NCBI GenBank assembly: GCA_005778225.1
Contig: SXPC01000280.1
Coordinates: forward strand, 1 to 64,000
DNA: 64,000 nt
From: Planctomyces sp.
Lineage (GTDB): Bacteria; Planctomycetota; Planctomycetia; Planctomycetales; Planctomycetaceae
Direction: 5' to 3'
Shown: one piece after another, positions 55,694-64,000 of the stretch
Numbering within the stretch: position 1 is the first letter of the stretch
Layout: every line of letters begins with the position of its first letter
The notes under the pieces: model-generated
Database searches by the model: none
Told to the model about the DNA's origin: nothing
What the model saw: only the letters and a program-made list of their open reading frames with translations
Position numbers and translations under genes: made by a program

Positions 55694-56218
55694 GCGCACG
55701 GGCGACCATATCCGCGTGACGTCGCAGGATGGGAAATCTTCCCGAATCGTTTGCCATTTTGTCGGGAGATGTCTCATAATGAGACGTCAGCCCAACTCAC
55801 GTCGTGATTTTTCTCTCATAATTTTTCCTCACGACGGGACATGCAGCCTGACTTCGCGGTGCCAAATTCCTTTGCCGGTCATTTCGTTTGCCGGTCACAT
55901 GTGGTCAACTCGGCCTCGACCACCGTTCCACATCACCTGATCTCACATCTTTTGAATTCGACCAACACCAGGAACACTTCACCAGGGCGTCATAGGAACT
56001 CGAGTTTCTTCCGGGCAGATTTCATTCGTCTTGTTCGATTTTTCACTGGATCTGCTTGTGCACGAGCGATGCGTTCGTGACATTGGACAGGCGTTGATCT
56101 CCAGCGAAAACATTTCCTGCTGATTTGTCGGCGGAAGTGATTCCGAGCAGGGTTCCTCTCGCGGTACGTTCTGGCTTGTCGACCGACTTCTTCGTTCGTC
56201 ACCTTGGAAAGATCTCGC
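55694..56218. other. Intergenic region, 525 bp, inside the secretion cluster
   Basis: No open frame with coding character is visible. A near-palindrome GTCTCATAATGAGAC lies at 55771-55785, and a longer stem-loop at 55800-55836. The promoter of pilT is probably here. Confidence 0.5.
55800..55836. other. Stem-loop between the first ATPase gene and pilT
   Basis: CGTCGTGA and TCACGACG form a perfect 8-bp stem around a 21-nt AT-rich loop (TTTTTCTCTCATAATTTTTC). It may be a regulatory hairpin or part of a terminator; there is no T-run directly after it. Confidence 0.5.
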
Positions 56219-57346
56219 ATGGCCTTTGTGCAAATCGACAAACTTCTCGAGACCGTGGTCAAAGAGAAAGTCAGCGACCTTCATATTACCACCGGACAAC
56301 CTCCTGTCGTCCGAATGGGTGGGCGGATGGTTCGTCTGGAGACCAAGTCCCTGGAAGCGGAAGATACCGTTGCGCTGATGAAGTCGATCACGCCTGAGCG
56401 GAATCAACAAGAACTTCAGGAGATGGGCGGAACAGACTTCGGGTTTGCCTTCGGCGATAAGGCCCGCTTCCGTGTGGCTGTGTTTAAACAACGTGGCCAC
56501 ATCGGGATGGTCTTAAGACGGATTCCCAACGAGTTCCTTACATTCGAGCAGCTCGGCTTGCCTCCCGTTTGCCAAGAACTTCTGCACCGTCCACGGGGCC
56601 TGTTTCTGGTGACGGGACCAACAGGTTCGGGCAAGACGACGTCACTGGCATCGATGATGAACTTCATCAACGACACGATGGACCACCACGTCATTACGCT
56701 CGAAGACCCGATCGAGTATTACCACAAACACAAAAAGTCGACCTTCAACCAGCGCGAAATCGGCGTCGATGTGCCGGACTTCCCGGAAGCCCTTCGTCGT
56801 GCTCTGCGTATGGACCCGGACGTCATTCTCGTGGGGGAAATGCGGGACCTGGCGACCATCTCAGCGGCGATTACCGCAGCGGAAACGGGTCACGTGGTGT
56901 TCGGAACGCTGCACACCACCGGTGCCCAGGGTACTGTTGACCGTATTATCGACGTGTTTCCCACCAGCCAGCAGGACCAGATCCGGACCCAGTTGGCGAA
57001 TGCTATCATCGGCATCCTGTCGCAGGCCCTTCTCCCCAAGAAACCCAAGGGGCTGGTGGCGGCCTATGAGATGCTGGTCGTGACGCCTGCCATCGCGAAC
57101 CTGATTCGCGAAGCCAAAACATTCCGTATTAACTCGATGATTCAGACCGGACGTAAGTTCGGAATGCAGCTTCTCGATGATGCCCTCTTCAATCTCTGGA
57201 AGAACGGGCTCTGCGAGGAGAAAGATGTCATGTTCAAGTCCAACAATCCGGGCGAACTGAAGGCGAAGATTGCAGCCGCCAAACGTGGTCTCCTGGATGA
57301 AGAGGAGGAAGAAGACGACGAGGAGGAGGAAGAGGACGACGAATAA
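56219..57346 (+). CDS. pilT: Type IV pilus retraction-type ATPase
   Basis: 375 residues from ATG 56219 with GGAAAGA upstream; a TTG 15 bp earlier is less likely. PilT-type features: KVSDLHITTGQPPVVRMGG at the N-terminus, LVTGPTGSGKTTSLASMMNF (Walker A), VITLEDPIEYYHKH, VILVGEMRDLATISAAITAA (Walker B, conserved in retraction ATPases) and GTLHTTGAQGTVDRIIDVFP. PilT drives disassembly of pili. The C-terminus ends in a tail of about 15 Glu/Asp residues, which I do not know from typical PilT. It lies between two assembly ATPase genes. Confidence 0.93.
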   Translation: MAFVQIDKLLETVVKEKVSDLHITTGQPPVVRMGGRMVRLETKSLEAEDTVALMKSITPERNQQELQEMGGTDFGFAFGDKARFRVAVFKQRGHIGMVLRRIPNEFLTFEQLGLPPVCQELLHRPRGLFLVTGPTGSGKTTSLASMMNFINDTMDHHVITLEDPIEYYHKHKKSTFNQREIGVDVPDFPEALRRALRMDPDVILVGEMRDLATISAAITAAETGHVVFGTLHTTGAQGTVDRIIDVFPTSQQDQIRTQLANAIIGILSQALLPKKPKGLVAAYEMLVVTPAIANLIREAKTFRINSMIQTGRKFGMQLLDDALFNLWKNGLCEEKDVMFKSNNPGELKAKIAAAKRGLLDEEEEEDDEEEEEDDE

Positions 57347-57480
57347 GAAACATTGCTCCCTCGCGGAGCGGCGTCGGTCGGAAATCGTCAAGACAACATC
57401 ATGGTGTGCGGCTCGCGGTTGCGGGCCCATGTCATACAAACCAGTCATCAGTCATTTCTTAAACCCTGTGGTGTAGACCC

Positions 57481-57499
57481 GGGCGGAATTCATCCGCCC
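57481..57499. other. Hairpin before the second assembly ATPase gene
   Basis: GGGCGGA and TCCGCCC form a 7-bp stem with a 5-nt loop, 3-4 nt upstream of the AGGA ribosome site of the next gene. Could affect translation or mRNA stability. Confidence 0.45.
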
Positions 57500-57519
57500 T
57501 TCCAGGAACGGTTGAAACG

Positions 57520-59226
57520 ATGGCCAAAATGCGGCTTGGCAAAATTCTCGTTGAGCTTGGTTATCTGACGGATGACCAACTGTGGGACGTTCTGGAAGAA
57601 CAGAAGCAGTCTCCCGGTCAGCTCATCGGCCAGGTCGCGATCCGTATGGGTCTGGTGACGGATGCCCAGGTCACCGAAGGTCTCGCTGAGCAGCACGGGA
57701 TGCCTGTCGTCAAGCTGCTCGATACGAACATTCCGCCCAAGGTGCTCGAAATGGTTCCGCAGACCATGGCGAGTATCTACAAGATCGTTCCGATCTCCCT
57801 CAAAGACGGGGTCATGACGGTCGCGATGGCGGACCCGAACAACGTCGCGGCTCTCGATGATCTGCGAAACTTCCTTGGTGTCGATGTGCGTGGTGCCGTT
57901 TCGACGCTGGAAGACGTCGAGAGGAAGATTGAGCAGATCTACGCCAACACGGATGACAGCATCGAAGAAGTCATCAACTCGATGGCAGATGCTTACGGGA
58001 GCGATGACAAGAAAAAAGCGCACGACATCGGCGACATGGAAGCGATGGCTGACGCGGCTCCAATCCGCAAGCTGCTGAACATGGTTCTGCTGCTGGCGAT
58101 CAAGGATCAGGCGAGCGACATTCACTTCGAACCATTTGAAGATGAGTTCAAAATCCGCGTCAAAGCAGACGGCGTGTTGTACGAAATGGTTCCTCCGCCT
58201 CGACACCTGGCCAATGCGATCGTCAGCCGGATCAAGGTCATGTCGGATCTTGATATCGCTGAGCGTCGTCTGCCTCAGGACGGTCGGATCGAGCTCAACG
58301 TCGGCGGTAACCCTGTCGATCTGCGGGTCTCGGTCCTGCCGACGATGCACGGCGAGTCTGTCGTCATGCGGGTTCTCGACCGGACCGTCATCCAGCTGGA
58401 CCTCAATAAGATCGGGATGGATCCGTCGATCCTGGCCAAGTTCCGACGTATGCTCAAACTGCCTAACGGCATTGTGCTCGTGACGGGACCAACGGGATCT
58501 GGCAAGACGACGACTCTGTACTCGGCACTCAACGAGCTGAATGATATTGAAACCAAGGTCATCACGACCGAGGACCCGATTGAATACGACATTGACGGCC
58601 TGATCCAGGTTCCCGTCAATTCCGACATTGATGTCACGTTCGCGAACGTGCTGCGTGCCATCCTGCGTCATGATCCGGACAAAATCCTGATCGGCGAGAT
58701 TCGCGACCTGGAAACGGCCCAGATCGCTGTTCAAAGCGCACTGACCGGTCACCTTGTGTTCTCGACACTGCACACGAACGACGCCCCTTCTGCCATCACA
58801 CGGATGCGGGATATGGGTGTGCCGAGCTTCTTGATCACGGCGACCGTGATGGGCATTCAGGCTCAGCGACTCGTGCGAAAGATCTGTACCGAATGTCGAA
58901 CCGACTTCAATCCTTCTGACGAACTGCTTCTCGAGCTCCAACTGCCGGTCGAGCAGGCCCGTCAGTACAGCTTCTACTACGGTCGTGGCTGCGAGCGATG
59001 CAACAACTCCGGTTACAAAGGGCGAACGGGGATTTACGAGCTGCTCGAAGTCAGCGACGACATCCGCGACCTGGTTTCGAACAACTCGTCCGTCGATGAA
59101 ATCCGCAACATGGCCCGCAGCCAGGGAATGACCACCCTGCGTGAATCGGGCCTGAAGCTGATCTTCGATGGCGTCAGCACGATCGATGAGGTCGTGCGTG
59201 AGACCGTCATGGAAGACGGGGATTAA
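57520..59226 (+). CDS. Type II secretion / type IV pilus assembly ATPase with MshEN-type N-terminus (second copy)
   Basis: 568 residues. The N-terminus has two copies of an MshEN-like unit: RLGKILVELGYLTDDQL...LEEQ (residues 5-28) and IGQVAIRMGLVTDAQV...LAEQ (36-58). In MshE-type ATPases such RLGxxLVxxG units bind cyclic di-GMP. The core is standard: DIHFEPFEDEFKIRVKADGV, LVTGPTGSGKTTTLYSALNE, VITTEDPIEYDIDG, KILIGEIRDLETAQIA and STLHTNDAPS. Zinc-binding C-x2-C pairs are in ICTECRTD and GCERCNNSGY. About half of the residues agree with the first copy in the core. It directly precedes gspF, so it may be the cognate ATPase. Confidence 0.95.
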   Translation: MAKMRLGKILVELGYLTDDQLWDVLEEQKQSPGQLIGQVAIRMGLVTDAQVTEGLAEQHGMPVVKLLDTNIPPKVLEMVPQTMASIYKIVPISLKDGVMTVAMADPNNVAALDDLRNFLGVDVRGAVSTLEDVERKIEQIYANTDDSIEEVINSMADAYGSDDKKKAHDIGDMEAMADAAPIRKLLNMVLLLAIKDQASDIHFEPFEDEFKIRVKADGVLYEMVPPPRHLANAIVSRIKVMSDLDIAERRLPQDGRIELNVGGNPVDLRVSVLPTMHGESVVMRVLDRTVIQLDLNKIGMDPSILAKFRRMLKLPNGIVLVTGPTGSGKTTTLYSALNELNDIETKVITTEDPIEYDIDGLIQVPVNSDIDVTFANVLRAILRHDPDKILIGEIRDLETAQIAVQSALTGHLVFSTLHTNDAPSAITRMRDMGVPSFLITATVMGIQAQRLVRKICTECRTDFNPSDELLLELQLPVEQARQYSFYYGRGCERCNNSGYKGRTGIYELLEVSDDIRDLVSNNSSVDEIRNMARSQGMTTLRESGLKLIFDGVSTIDEVVRETVMEDGD

Positions 59227-59381
59227 GAGAACATTGACGAAGAGAAGATCGACGCTGTGCCTGGTTTCATACAGGACACAGCAAAAACACATCATAGATT
59301 CATTTTTACGGACCATTATCTCGGATCGATTCATCCTGATCCTGGAACCTGGCCCTGGGCCTGAAGACGGAGATACGCGGC

Positions 59382-60635
59382 ATGCCAACATACATGTACG
59401 AAGCCATGGATAACACCGGGCTTGAGGTCAAGGAAACGATCGATGCGACTTCGGAAGCCGAAGCCCAGTCGAAGATCCGTGAGAAGGGCTTTTTCGTCAC
59501 CAAGATTCAGGAAAAGACGAAAGCGGCCAAGAAGAAAAAAGACAAGAACGCACCCGCGAAAGTTCAAACTCCTCAGAAAAAGAAGACTTTTGCCCTCGGG
59601 AAAGTCAAAGCCAAGCAGCTGTGTACGTTCACGCGACAGCTGTCGACGCTGCAGGACGCCGGTCTGCCGATTCTGCGAAGTCTTCGCATTCTGGAAGGTC
59701 AGTCTAAACCAGGACCTTTGAAGAACTCGCTCATCGGGGTCATTGATGACGTCGAGTCTGGAAACACGCTGTCAGAAGCTATGGCCAAACAGCCCAAAGC
59801 CTTCGACAACCTGTACGTCAACATGGTGAAAGCCGGTGAAGCGGGGGGAGCTCTTGAAGTCATTCTCCAGCGTCTAGCCGAGTTCAAAGAAAAAGCTCAG
59901 TCGCTGAAACGAAAAGTTCAGGGGGCCATGATTTACCCGGTCGCGGTCCTTTCGGTCGCGACGTTGATCGTGGGCTTCATCATGGTGTTCATCATTCCGA
60001 AGTTCAAAGAAATTTTTGCGGACTTCGGCGTCGAACTGCCTCAGATGACGTTGGCGCTGATTGCCTGTTCGGACTTCGTCGCCCGCTACTTCTATCTGTT
60101 CCCGCTGGTACCGCTGGTCGGGTGGATCTCGATCAAGATTATCCGGAAGAACAAAACTGGTGCCTGGGTTCTCGACTGGCTTATGCTCAAGATTCCGATC
60201 ATGGGCCAGATTCTCAAGAAGTCAACGACTTCGCGAACCTGTCGAACATTAGGAACACTGATTGCCTCAGGGGTGCCGATCCTGGAGGCGCTGTCGATCT
60301 CGAGAGACACCGCCGGAAATGCGGTCTTCAAAGATGCGTTCGATCACATCTATGCCGCCATCCGCGAAGGGGAATCGATGGCGACTCCTCTGCGTGAGAC
60401 GAAGATCGTCGACGACATGGTCGTCAACATGGTCGACGTCGGCGAAGAGACCGGTGCCCTCGATACAATGCTCTACAAAGTGGCTGACGTGTACGACGAA
60501 GAAGTTGAAGTTCTCGTCGAATCGCTGATCAGCATGCTCGAACCGATCATGGTCGTCGTGCTCGGTTTGATCGTCGGATTTATTGTCATCGCGTTGTTCC
60601 TTCCCCTCGTGAAGCTGCTCAACGACCTGTCGTAA
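59382..60635 (+). CDS. Type II secretion / type IV pilus inner-membrane platform protein
   Basis: 417 residues, GspF/PilC family. The N-terminus MPTYMYEAMDNTGLEVK is typical. A Lys/Ala-rich insert (KAAKKKKDKNAPAKVQTPQK, about 46-70) separates it from the first cytoplasmic GspF domain (LCTFTRQLSTLQDAGLPILR). Membrane helices follow at about 188-210 and 226-250, with a second GspF domain (RTLGTLIASGVPILEALSIS), then a last helix at the C-terminus (VVVLGLIVGFIVIALFLPLV). It contacts the assembly ATPase and moves (pseudo)pilin subunits. Confidence 0.95.
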   Translation: MPTYMYEAMDNTGLEVKETIDATSEAEAQSKIREKGFFVTKIQEKTKAAKKKKDKNAPAKVQTPQKKKTFALGKVKAKQLCTFTRQLSTLQDAGLPILRSLRILEGQSKPGPLKNSLIGVIDDVESGNTLSEAMAKQPKAFDNLYVNMVKAGEAGGALEVILQRLAEFKEKAQSLKRKVQGAMIYPVAVLSVATLIVGFIMVFIIPKFKEIFADFGVELPQMTLALIACSDFVARYFYLFPLVPLVGWISIKIIRKNKTGAWVLDWLMLKIPIMGQILKKSTTSRTCRTLGTLIASGVPILEALSISRDTAGNAVFKDAFDHIYAAIREGESMATPLRETKIVDDMVVNMVDVGEETGALDTMLYKVADVYDEEVEVLVESLISMLEPIMVVVLGLIVGFIVIALFLPLVKLLNDLS

Positions 60636-60743
60636 GTCACTTCAAAATCCCCGTCCTCCGTCAATCCTGGCGGAGGGCGACATCGGGCCACCGATTCCAA
60701 GTCCACACTCACTTCCAGCCCCTCTATCAGAAGGGTGATGATC

Positions 60744-61721
60744 ATGTTCCAGACAAACGAAGCCAAGAACATCCCGTCTACGCATTCCCGAGCAGCTTTT
60801 ACGCTGGTGGAACTGCTGGTGACGATCAGCATTATTGCGATCCTGGCGTCGCTGCTTTTAGCGGGTGTCTCATCTGCCAGAAATGCAGCGATCAATGCGA
60901 GCGTGAAGAGCGAACTCTCAGCGATCGAGTCCGCATTGGAAAGCTTTCGTGCGGAGTTTGGAACCTACCCGCCAAGCAAGATCACACTGTATGAACAAGC
61001 CGCAGACTGGGATCCTCGCAGTAAATCGCTGATTCGATCGATGTGGCCCAAGTATGATTTCTCGGATCGACCGGCTGGGAAAAGCATCTTCGATGATAAC
61101 GGCAACGGCGATTTAACTGACGATCCCGTTGATGATTCGTATGTTCTTTCGCCAGCTGAGTGTCTTGTTTTCTTTCTGGCTGGTCCGATCAAAAACGTCG
61201 GTACAGTGAGTGCTCCGATTTATCAGCCATTGGGGTTTTCAGCGAATCCTGCTGATCCGTTCGATCGGTCGAGTCAGAATCGTAAGAAGAACTTCTTTGA
61301 ATTCGATACGGCACGTTTTATTGAAGGAGAGGCCACGCCGGACGGTTTTCCTGCCTATCTGGACAAGTACCCCGGCCAGTCGAAACCAATTGCGTACTTC
61401 AGCTCTTATGAAGGTGCAGGATACGAACCATCGGAAGCCGTCGAAGCTGGTATGAAGGATGTCTACCGGCAAGCGTGGTCATTCGATGCCTCACTCGCGT
61501 TTTCTCCTTCGCGTTATCCCAATACGCCCTGGAAAGAAAAGACCTTCCAGCTCATTTCGCCAGGACGTGATGGTGAGTACGGCCAGGGTGGCTATTACCG
61601 GGAAGGTTTCGCAAAGCCAACCATTGACCCGGCCATCGGGACGGAATGGGACACATTCATCAACGGGCGAACCAATGACGTTGATAACCTGACCAACTTT
61701 GTCAGCGGTCAACTCAAGTAG
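60744..61721 (+). CDS. Prepilin-like protein 1 (GspG-type)
   Basis: 325 residues from ATG 60744, which has AGAAGGG 8 nt upstream; starts at 60735 (GTG) and 60738 are possible. After a basic leader the class III signal AAFTLVELLVTISIIAILAS gives cleavage before Phe. The next part, SELSAIESALESFRAEFGTY and P, resembles GspG. A calcium-like DDNGNGDLTDDPVDD segment follows near residue 130. It is longer than usual GspG (about 140). It is likely a major pseudopilin of this system. Confidence 0.88.
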   Translation: MFQTNEAKNIPSTHSRAAFTLVELLVTISIIAILASLLLAGVSSARNAAINASVKSELSAIESALESFRAEFGTYPPSKITLYEQAADWDPRSKSLIRSMWPKYDFSDRPAGKSIFDDNGNGDLTDDPVDDSYVLSPAECLVFFLAGPIKNVGTVSAPIYQPLGFSANPADPFDRSSQNRKKNFFEFDTARFIEGEATPDGFPAYLDKYPGQSKPIAYFSSYEGAGYEPSEAVEAGMKDVYRQAWSFDASLAFSPSRYPNTPWKEKTFQLISPGRDGEYGQGGYYREGFAKPTIDPAIGTEWDTFINGRTNDVDNLTNFVSGQLK

Positions 61722-61769
61722 TTTCGTTCTATCGCGTTGCACTTCACGTCTTTCGACAGGCGGAATCCT

Positions 61770-62750
61770 ATGATCTCCAACTCATCAACATCAAAATGCC
61801 AATCGACGGCCGGCTTCTCGCTCATCGAGTTGATGGTGGCGATTAGTATCATGGCCATTCTGGCTGGAATCATCGGCGGTGCGTTGTTTCGCATGAGTAC
61901 CGTTGCCAAAGTCCGTGCCACACAGACGACGCTCTTGAAAGTTGACGCGGTTCTCAAGCAGCGTCAAAAAGCAGTTGCGCGGACTTCAGTTGCTCAGTCC
62001 TCCTCGACCGCCCTGGCGAATATGACTTCCGATAACATTCGCGCCTATAAGGAAGAATTCCGACGCTGGTTCCCTCAACTGCCCGGAGAAGCCCCGCAGC
62101 TTGATCCTGCCAAATACAACCTCCCTGGTGAGATTCTCTATGCCACGATCTCGAAAGGGGCCACGATCGGCAGTGATGAAGTACAGGGAGCAGAGTTCAA
62201 TGCCAGCGAACTCGGGGATGCCGATAACGACGGGCTGCCTGAGATTATTGATGCCTGGGGAAATCCGATTCAGTTCTATCGCTGGCCAACGCGATTGATT
62301 CGGCCTGAGGGAGGCTTAACGGACGTGAATGCCAAAGGCATTCTCACCTTGATCATGACGAACATACCGACTAGCGATCTCTTGAATCGCGATCCTGACA
62401 ATCCACTTGATCTGGATATGCGATACAAGACGCGTGGAGGCGGCGTGATGACCCTGGATCAACTCGAAATGGCCTACCACACGATGCACCACCGTGATGC
62501 GACCTCTGGCAATGAAGACATGAAGGGGACGTATCACATGCTCTTAGTGATTTCTCCCGGGCCAGATGGGGATACGGGTTTGGAGCCACTCGTTGACACA
62601 AATGGAAACGGGATTTTTGAAGACACTGAGTTATCGGATTATCGCACTCGACGCGGGCATCTTGCGATGCCTCGTGCGGAAGTTTTCGCTGATCCGCTCA
62701 ATAGCGTCATGAACGATAATGTCACCAATCTCAACATTGAGGTGAAGTGA
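61770..62750 (+). CDS. Prepilin-like protein 2
   Basis: 326 residues from ATG 61770 (MISNSSTSKCQS), with GGCGGAAT upstream. Leader AGFSLIELMVAISIMAILAG gives cleavage before Phe. The mature part contains two acidic loops of calcium-binding type: LGDADNDGLPEIIDAWGNPI and DTNGNGIFEDTELSD. Its stop codon (62748-62750) overlaps the next ATG by one base. It probably acts as a pseudopilin; no family assignment more specific than prepilin-like. Confidence 0.85.
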   Translation: MISNSSTSKCQSTAGFSLIELMVAISIMAILAGIIGGALFRMSTVAKVRATQTTLLKVDAVLKQRQKAVARTSVAQSSSTALANMTSDNIRAYKEEFRRWFPQLPGEAPQLDPAKYNLPGEILYATISKGATIGSDEVQGAEFNASELGDADNDGLPEIIDAWGNPIQFYRWPTRLIRPEGGLTDVNAKGILTLIMTNIPTSDLLNRDPDNPLDLDMRYKTRGGGVMTLDQLEMAYHTMHHRDATSGNEDMKGTYHMLLVISPGPDGDTGLEPLVDTNGNGIFEDTELSDYRTRRGHLAMPRAEVFADPLNSVMNDNVTNLNIEVK

Positions 62751-64000
62751 TGAGAAAAACACAACTTCAACGAACGATCCCTGGGAATCGACGTGGCTTT
62801 ACGCTCGTCGAACTCCTGGTCACGATCAGCATCTTCGTCATTCTTCTGGCGATCACGGCTTCGGCGTTCAACGTCGGCCAGGATCGCGAGAAGATCACTG
62901 GTGCTGCCCGCCAGATCCAGTCAGCGGTGGAAGGAGCGCGCAGCCGGGCGTTCAAATTACAGCGACCGATTGGCCTGCGATTCAACATCGATCCCAGTGA
63001 TCCGACCGTCAGCCCGTCGATGATCTACGTTCAACAACTGGAGCCGATTCGCGGGAAGCTGGATGTCAGAGGGCCGTCGCTGGTGGATGATGGCGGTGGT
63101 AACTATGTTCCAGACCGCTACGGCTGTAGTGAGATTAAGATCTGGTCCATCAATCAGCCTCCTGATGACAGTCGACCGCCAGACGGCGATTACGACAATG
63201 ATGGGATCGATGATGATGGCGACGGTAATGGCGATGGCTACTATGACAGCATTGGCGGCCAAGGCGATATGGGCCTGTTGGAAGTTGCGAAAAATTCAGG
63301 GCTGTTGACTCCTGGAGTGACAATCCGAATCCGTGGTGGCAGCACTGATTACGGTGAATACACGATCGTTTCGAGAAACCTGGAGGCCTACAACGATCTC
63401 ACAACCGGAGATCCAGCAGACCACGCTCCTGTCACCTACACGGATTCGTTTTCGCCGTCAACGGGTCGATTTTTCATCTTCCCACGCTTTCATAGTCCCG
63501 GTAGTCCGCCGACGGAAGTCGACTACACGAACCCGCGTGGCAAAGTCGTCCAGAGTCTCGATTTTGAAATCATTCCGGCGGCTATTCCGCTTCAAAATGA
63601 AGAGCCGCTGGTCTTCCCACAAGGTGTGGTCATCGATTGGGACAGCTCGCGGTATCCACGCGAATGGGCGAGGATTACATCTGCTACTGGCTGGTCCAAT
63701 GCGACAGGCGTGACATACTCTGTCGGACAGTGGATTTATCCCAAGAACAACAATTCGAATGGTCGGTATTTCAAGTGCGTTGATTATGGTAGGCCCGGAG
63801 CGAGCGAGCCGCTTTGGGATAACTTTATTCCTCCCGATATTGTCCCCGACGGGAGCGCCCACTGGCGAGCCTACGATTCGCCGCAGTTGGATCTGATGTT
63901 CTCGCCGCGCGGGAGTGCAATTGGCTCGGTCTCCACCAATGGTCTGATTCACTTTGGCCTGGCTTATCGCCGGGACACCGACATTCAGACTGTCGACACA
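62750..64000 (+). CDS. Prepilin-like protein 3, GspH-like (3' end outside the window)
   Basis: ATG overlaps the TGA of the preceding gene (ATGA type), so translation is probably coupled. The frame stays open for 417 codons to the window end. The leader NRRGFTLVELLVTISIFVIL gives cleavage before Phe. The stretch QIQSAVEGARSRAFKLQRPI and G-L-R-F is typical of GspH/FimT minor pseudopilins. A strongly acidic insert follows at about residues 149-168 (DYDNDGIDDDGDGNGDGYYD), shaped like thrombospondin type 3 calcium loops. The mature domain is much longer than normal GspH. Confidence 0.85.
   Translation, partial: MRKTQLQRTIPGNRRGFTLVELLVTISIFVILLAITASAFNVGQDREKITGAARQIQSAVEGARSRAFKLQRPIGLRFNIDPSDPTVSPSMIYVQQLEPIRGKLDVRGPSLVDDGGGNYVPDRYGCSEIKIWSINQPPDDSRPPDGDYDNDGIDDDGDGNGDGYYDSIGGQGDMGLLEVAKNSGLLTPGVTIRIRGGSTDYGEYTIVSRNLEAYNDLTTGDPADHAPVTYTDSFSPSTGRFFIFPRFHSPGSPPTEVDYTNPRGKVVQSLDFEIIPAAIPLQNEEPLVFPQGVVIDWDSSRYPREWARITSATGWSNATGVTYSVGQWIYPKNNNSNGRYFKCVDYGRPGASEPLWDNFIPPDIVPDGSAHWRAYDSPQLDLMFSPRGSAIGSVSTNGLIHFGLAYRRDTDIQTVDT

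Noticed and set aside
57490-59391. Open frame of 633 codons antisense to the second assembly ATPase gene
   Set aside because: Rich in Arg, His, Val and Asp as expected for the complement of a gene with G/C-ending codons. The plus strand encodes a clear GspE ATPase. No domain seen.

Overview
The window looks like a chromosomal segment of a planctomycete (PVC superphylum). The indicators are a DUF1559 prepilin-like protein with a [20 protein letters not shown] leader, a PVC-type membrane dehydrogenase/cytochrome c fusion of about 1,440 residues, a DUF1080 protein, a CxPSR sulfatase, a large outer-membrane beta-barrel protein with a proline-rich N-terminus, and many single genes separated by repeat-bearing spacers. 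No species can be named from the sequence alone. I see no tRNA, rRNA, CRISPR array, transposase or integrase.

Layout. 1-11.5 kb: 3' part of rpoC with a strong terminator, two small unknown genes, rsmE, a DUF1559 protein, a zinc-ribbon/HEAT/beta-propeller membrane protein, pepA and a YpeA-like acetyltransferase. 11.5-18.9 kb: glmS, a small membrane protein, a GH76 hydrolase, a DUF1080 protein and two unrecognised genes among palindromic repeats. 19-28.4 kb: a VirJ/AcvB-like hydrolase overlapping the 3' end of mprF, ilvD, a broken acetyltransferase, a small membrane protein, a glutamate-receptor-like protein and a sulfatase. 28.5-40.3 kb: a DUF2185 (Imm33-like) protein, small secreted proteins, the beta-barrel protein, a GmhA-like SIS protein, an ABC-2 permease, a SpoIID-domain protein, a tandem pair of paralogous lipoproteins, glgA and galT. 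40.3-53.8 kb: the SGNH/PVC/cytochrome fusion, a pentapeptide-repeat protein with a two-helix channel-like tail, a coiled-coil PD-(D/E)XK-like protein, a PDZ protein, a lipase-like hydrolase, a LuxR-type response regulator, an Eis-like acetyltransferase, a flavin split-barrel protein and an HExxH membrane protein. 53.9-64 kb: a co-directional type II secretion/type IV pilus-like cluster with two different GspE/PilB ATPases, PilT, GspF/PilC and three prepilin-like proteins, the last cut by the window end.

What stands out. A short palindrome (core GGTCCGCTGTGCGGACC) occurs seven times in about 38 kb. Six copies lie between convergent genes. Two pairs are inverted and span 123 and 122 bp. Two genes take their stop codon from the element, and galT reads through it. 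A second element of about 66 bp is present in two identical copies. Strand composition (G versus C) flips sharply near 11.5 kb inside a run of same-strand genes, which is an origin-type signature or an inversion scar. Functionally, the mprF/AcvB-like pair suggests synthesis and turnover of aminoacylated lipids. The secretion cluster includes an ATPase with an MshEN-type N-terminus, suggesting c-di-GMP control.
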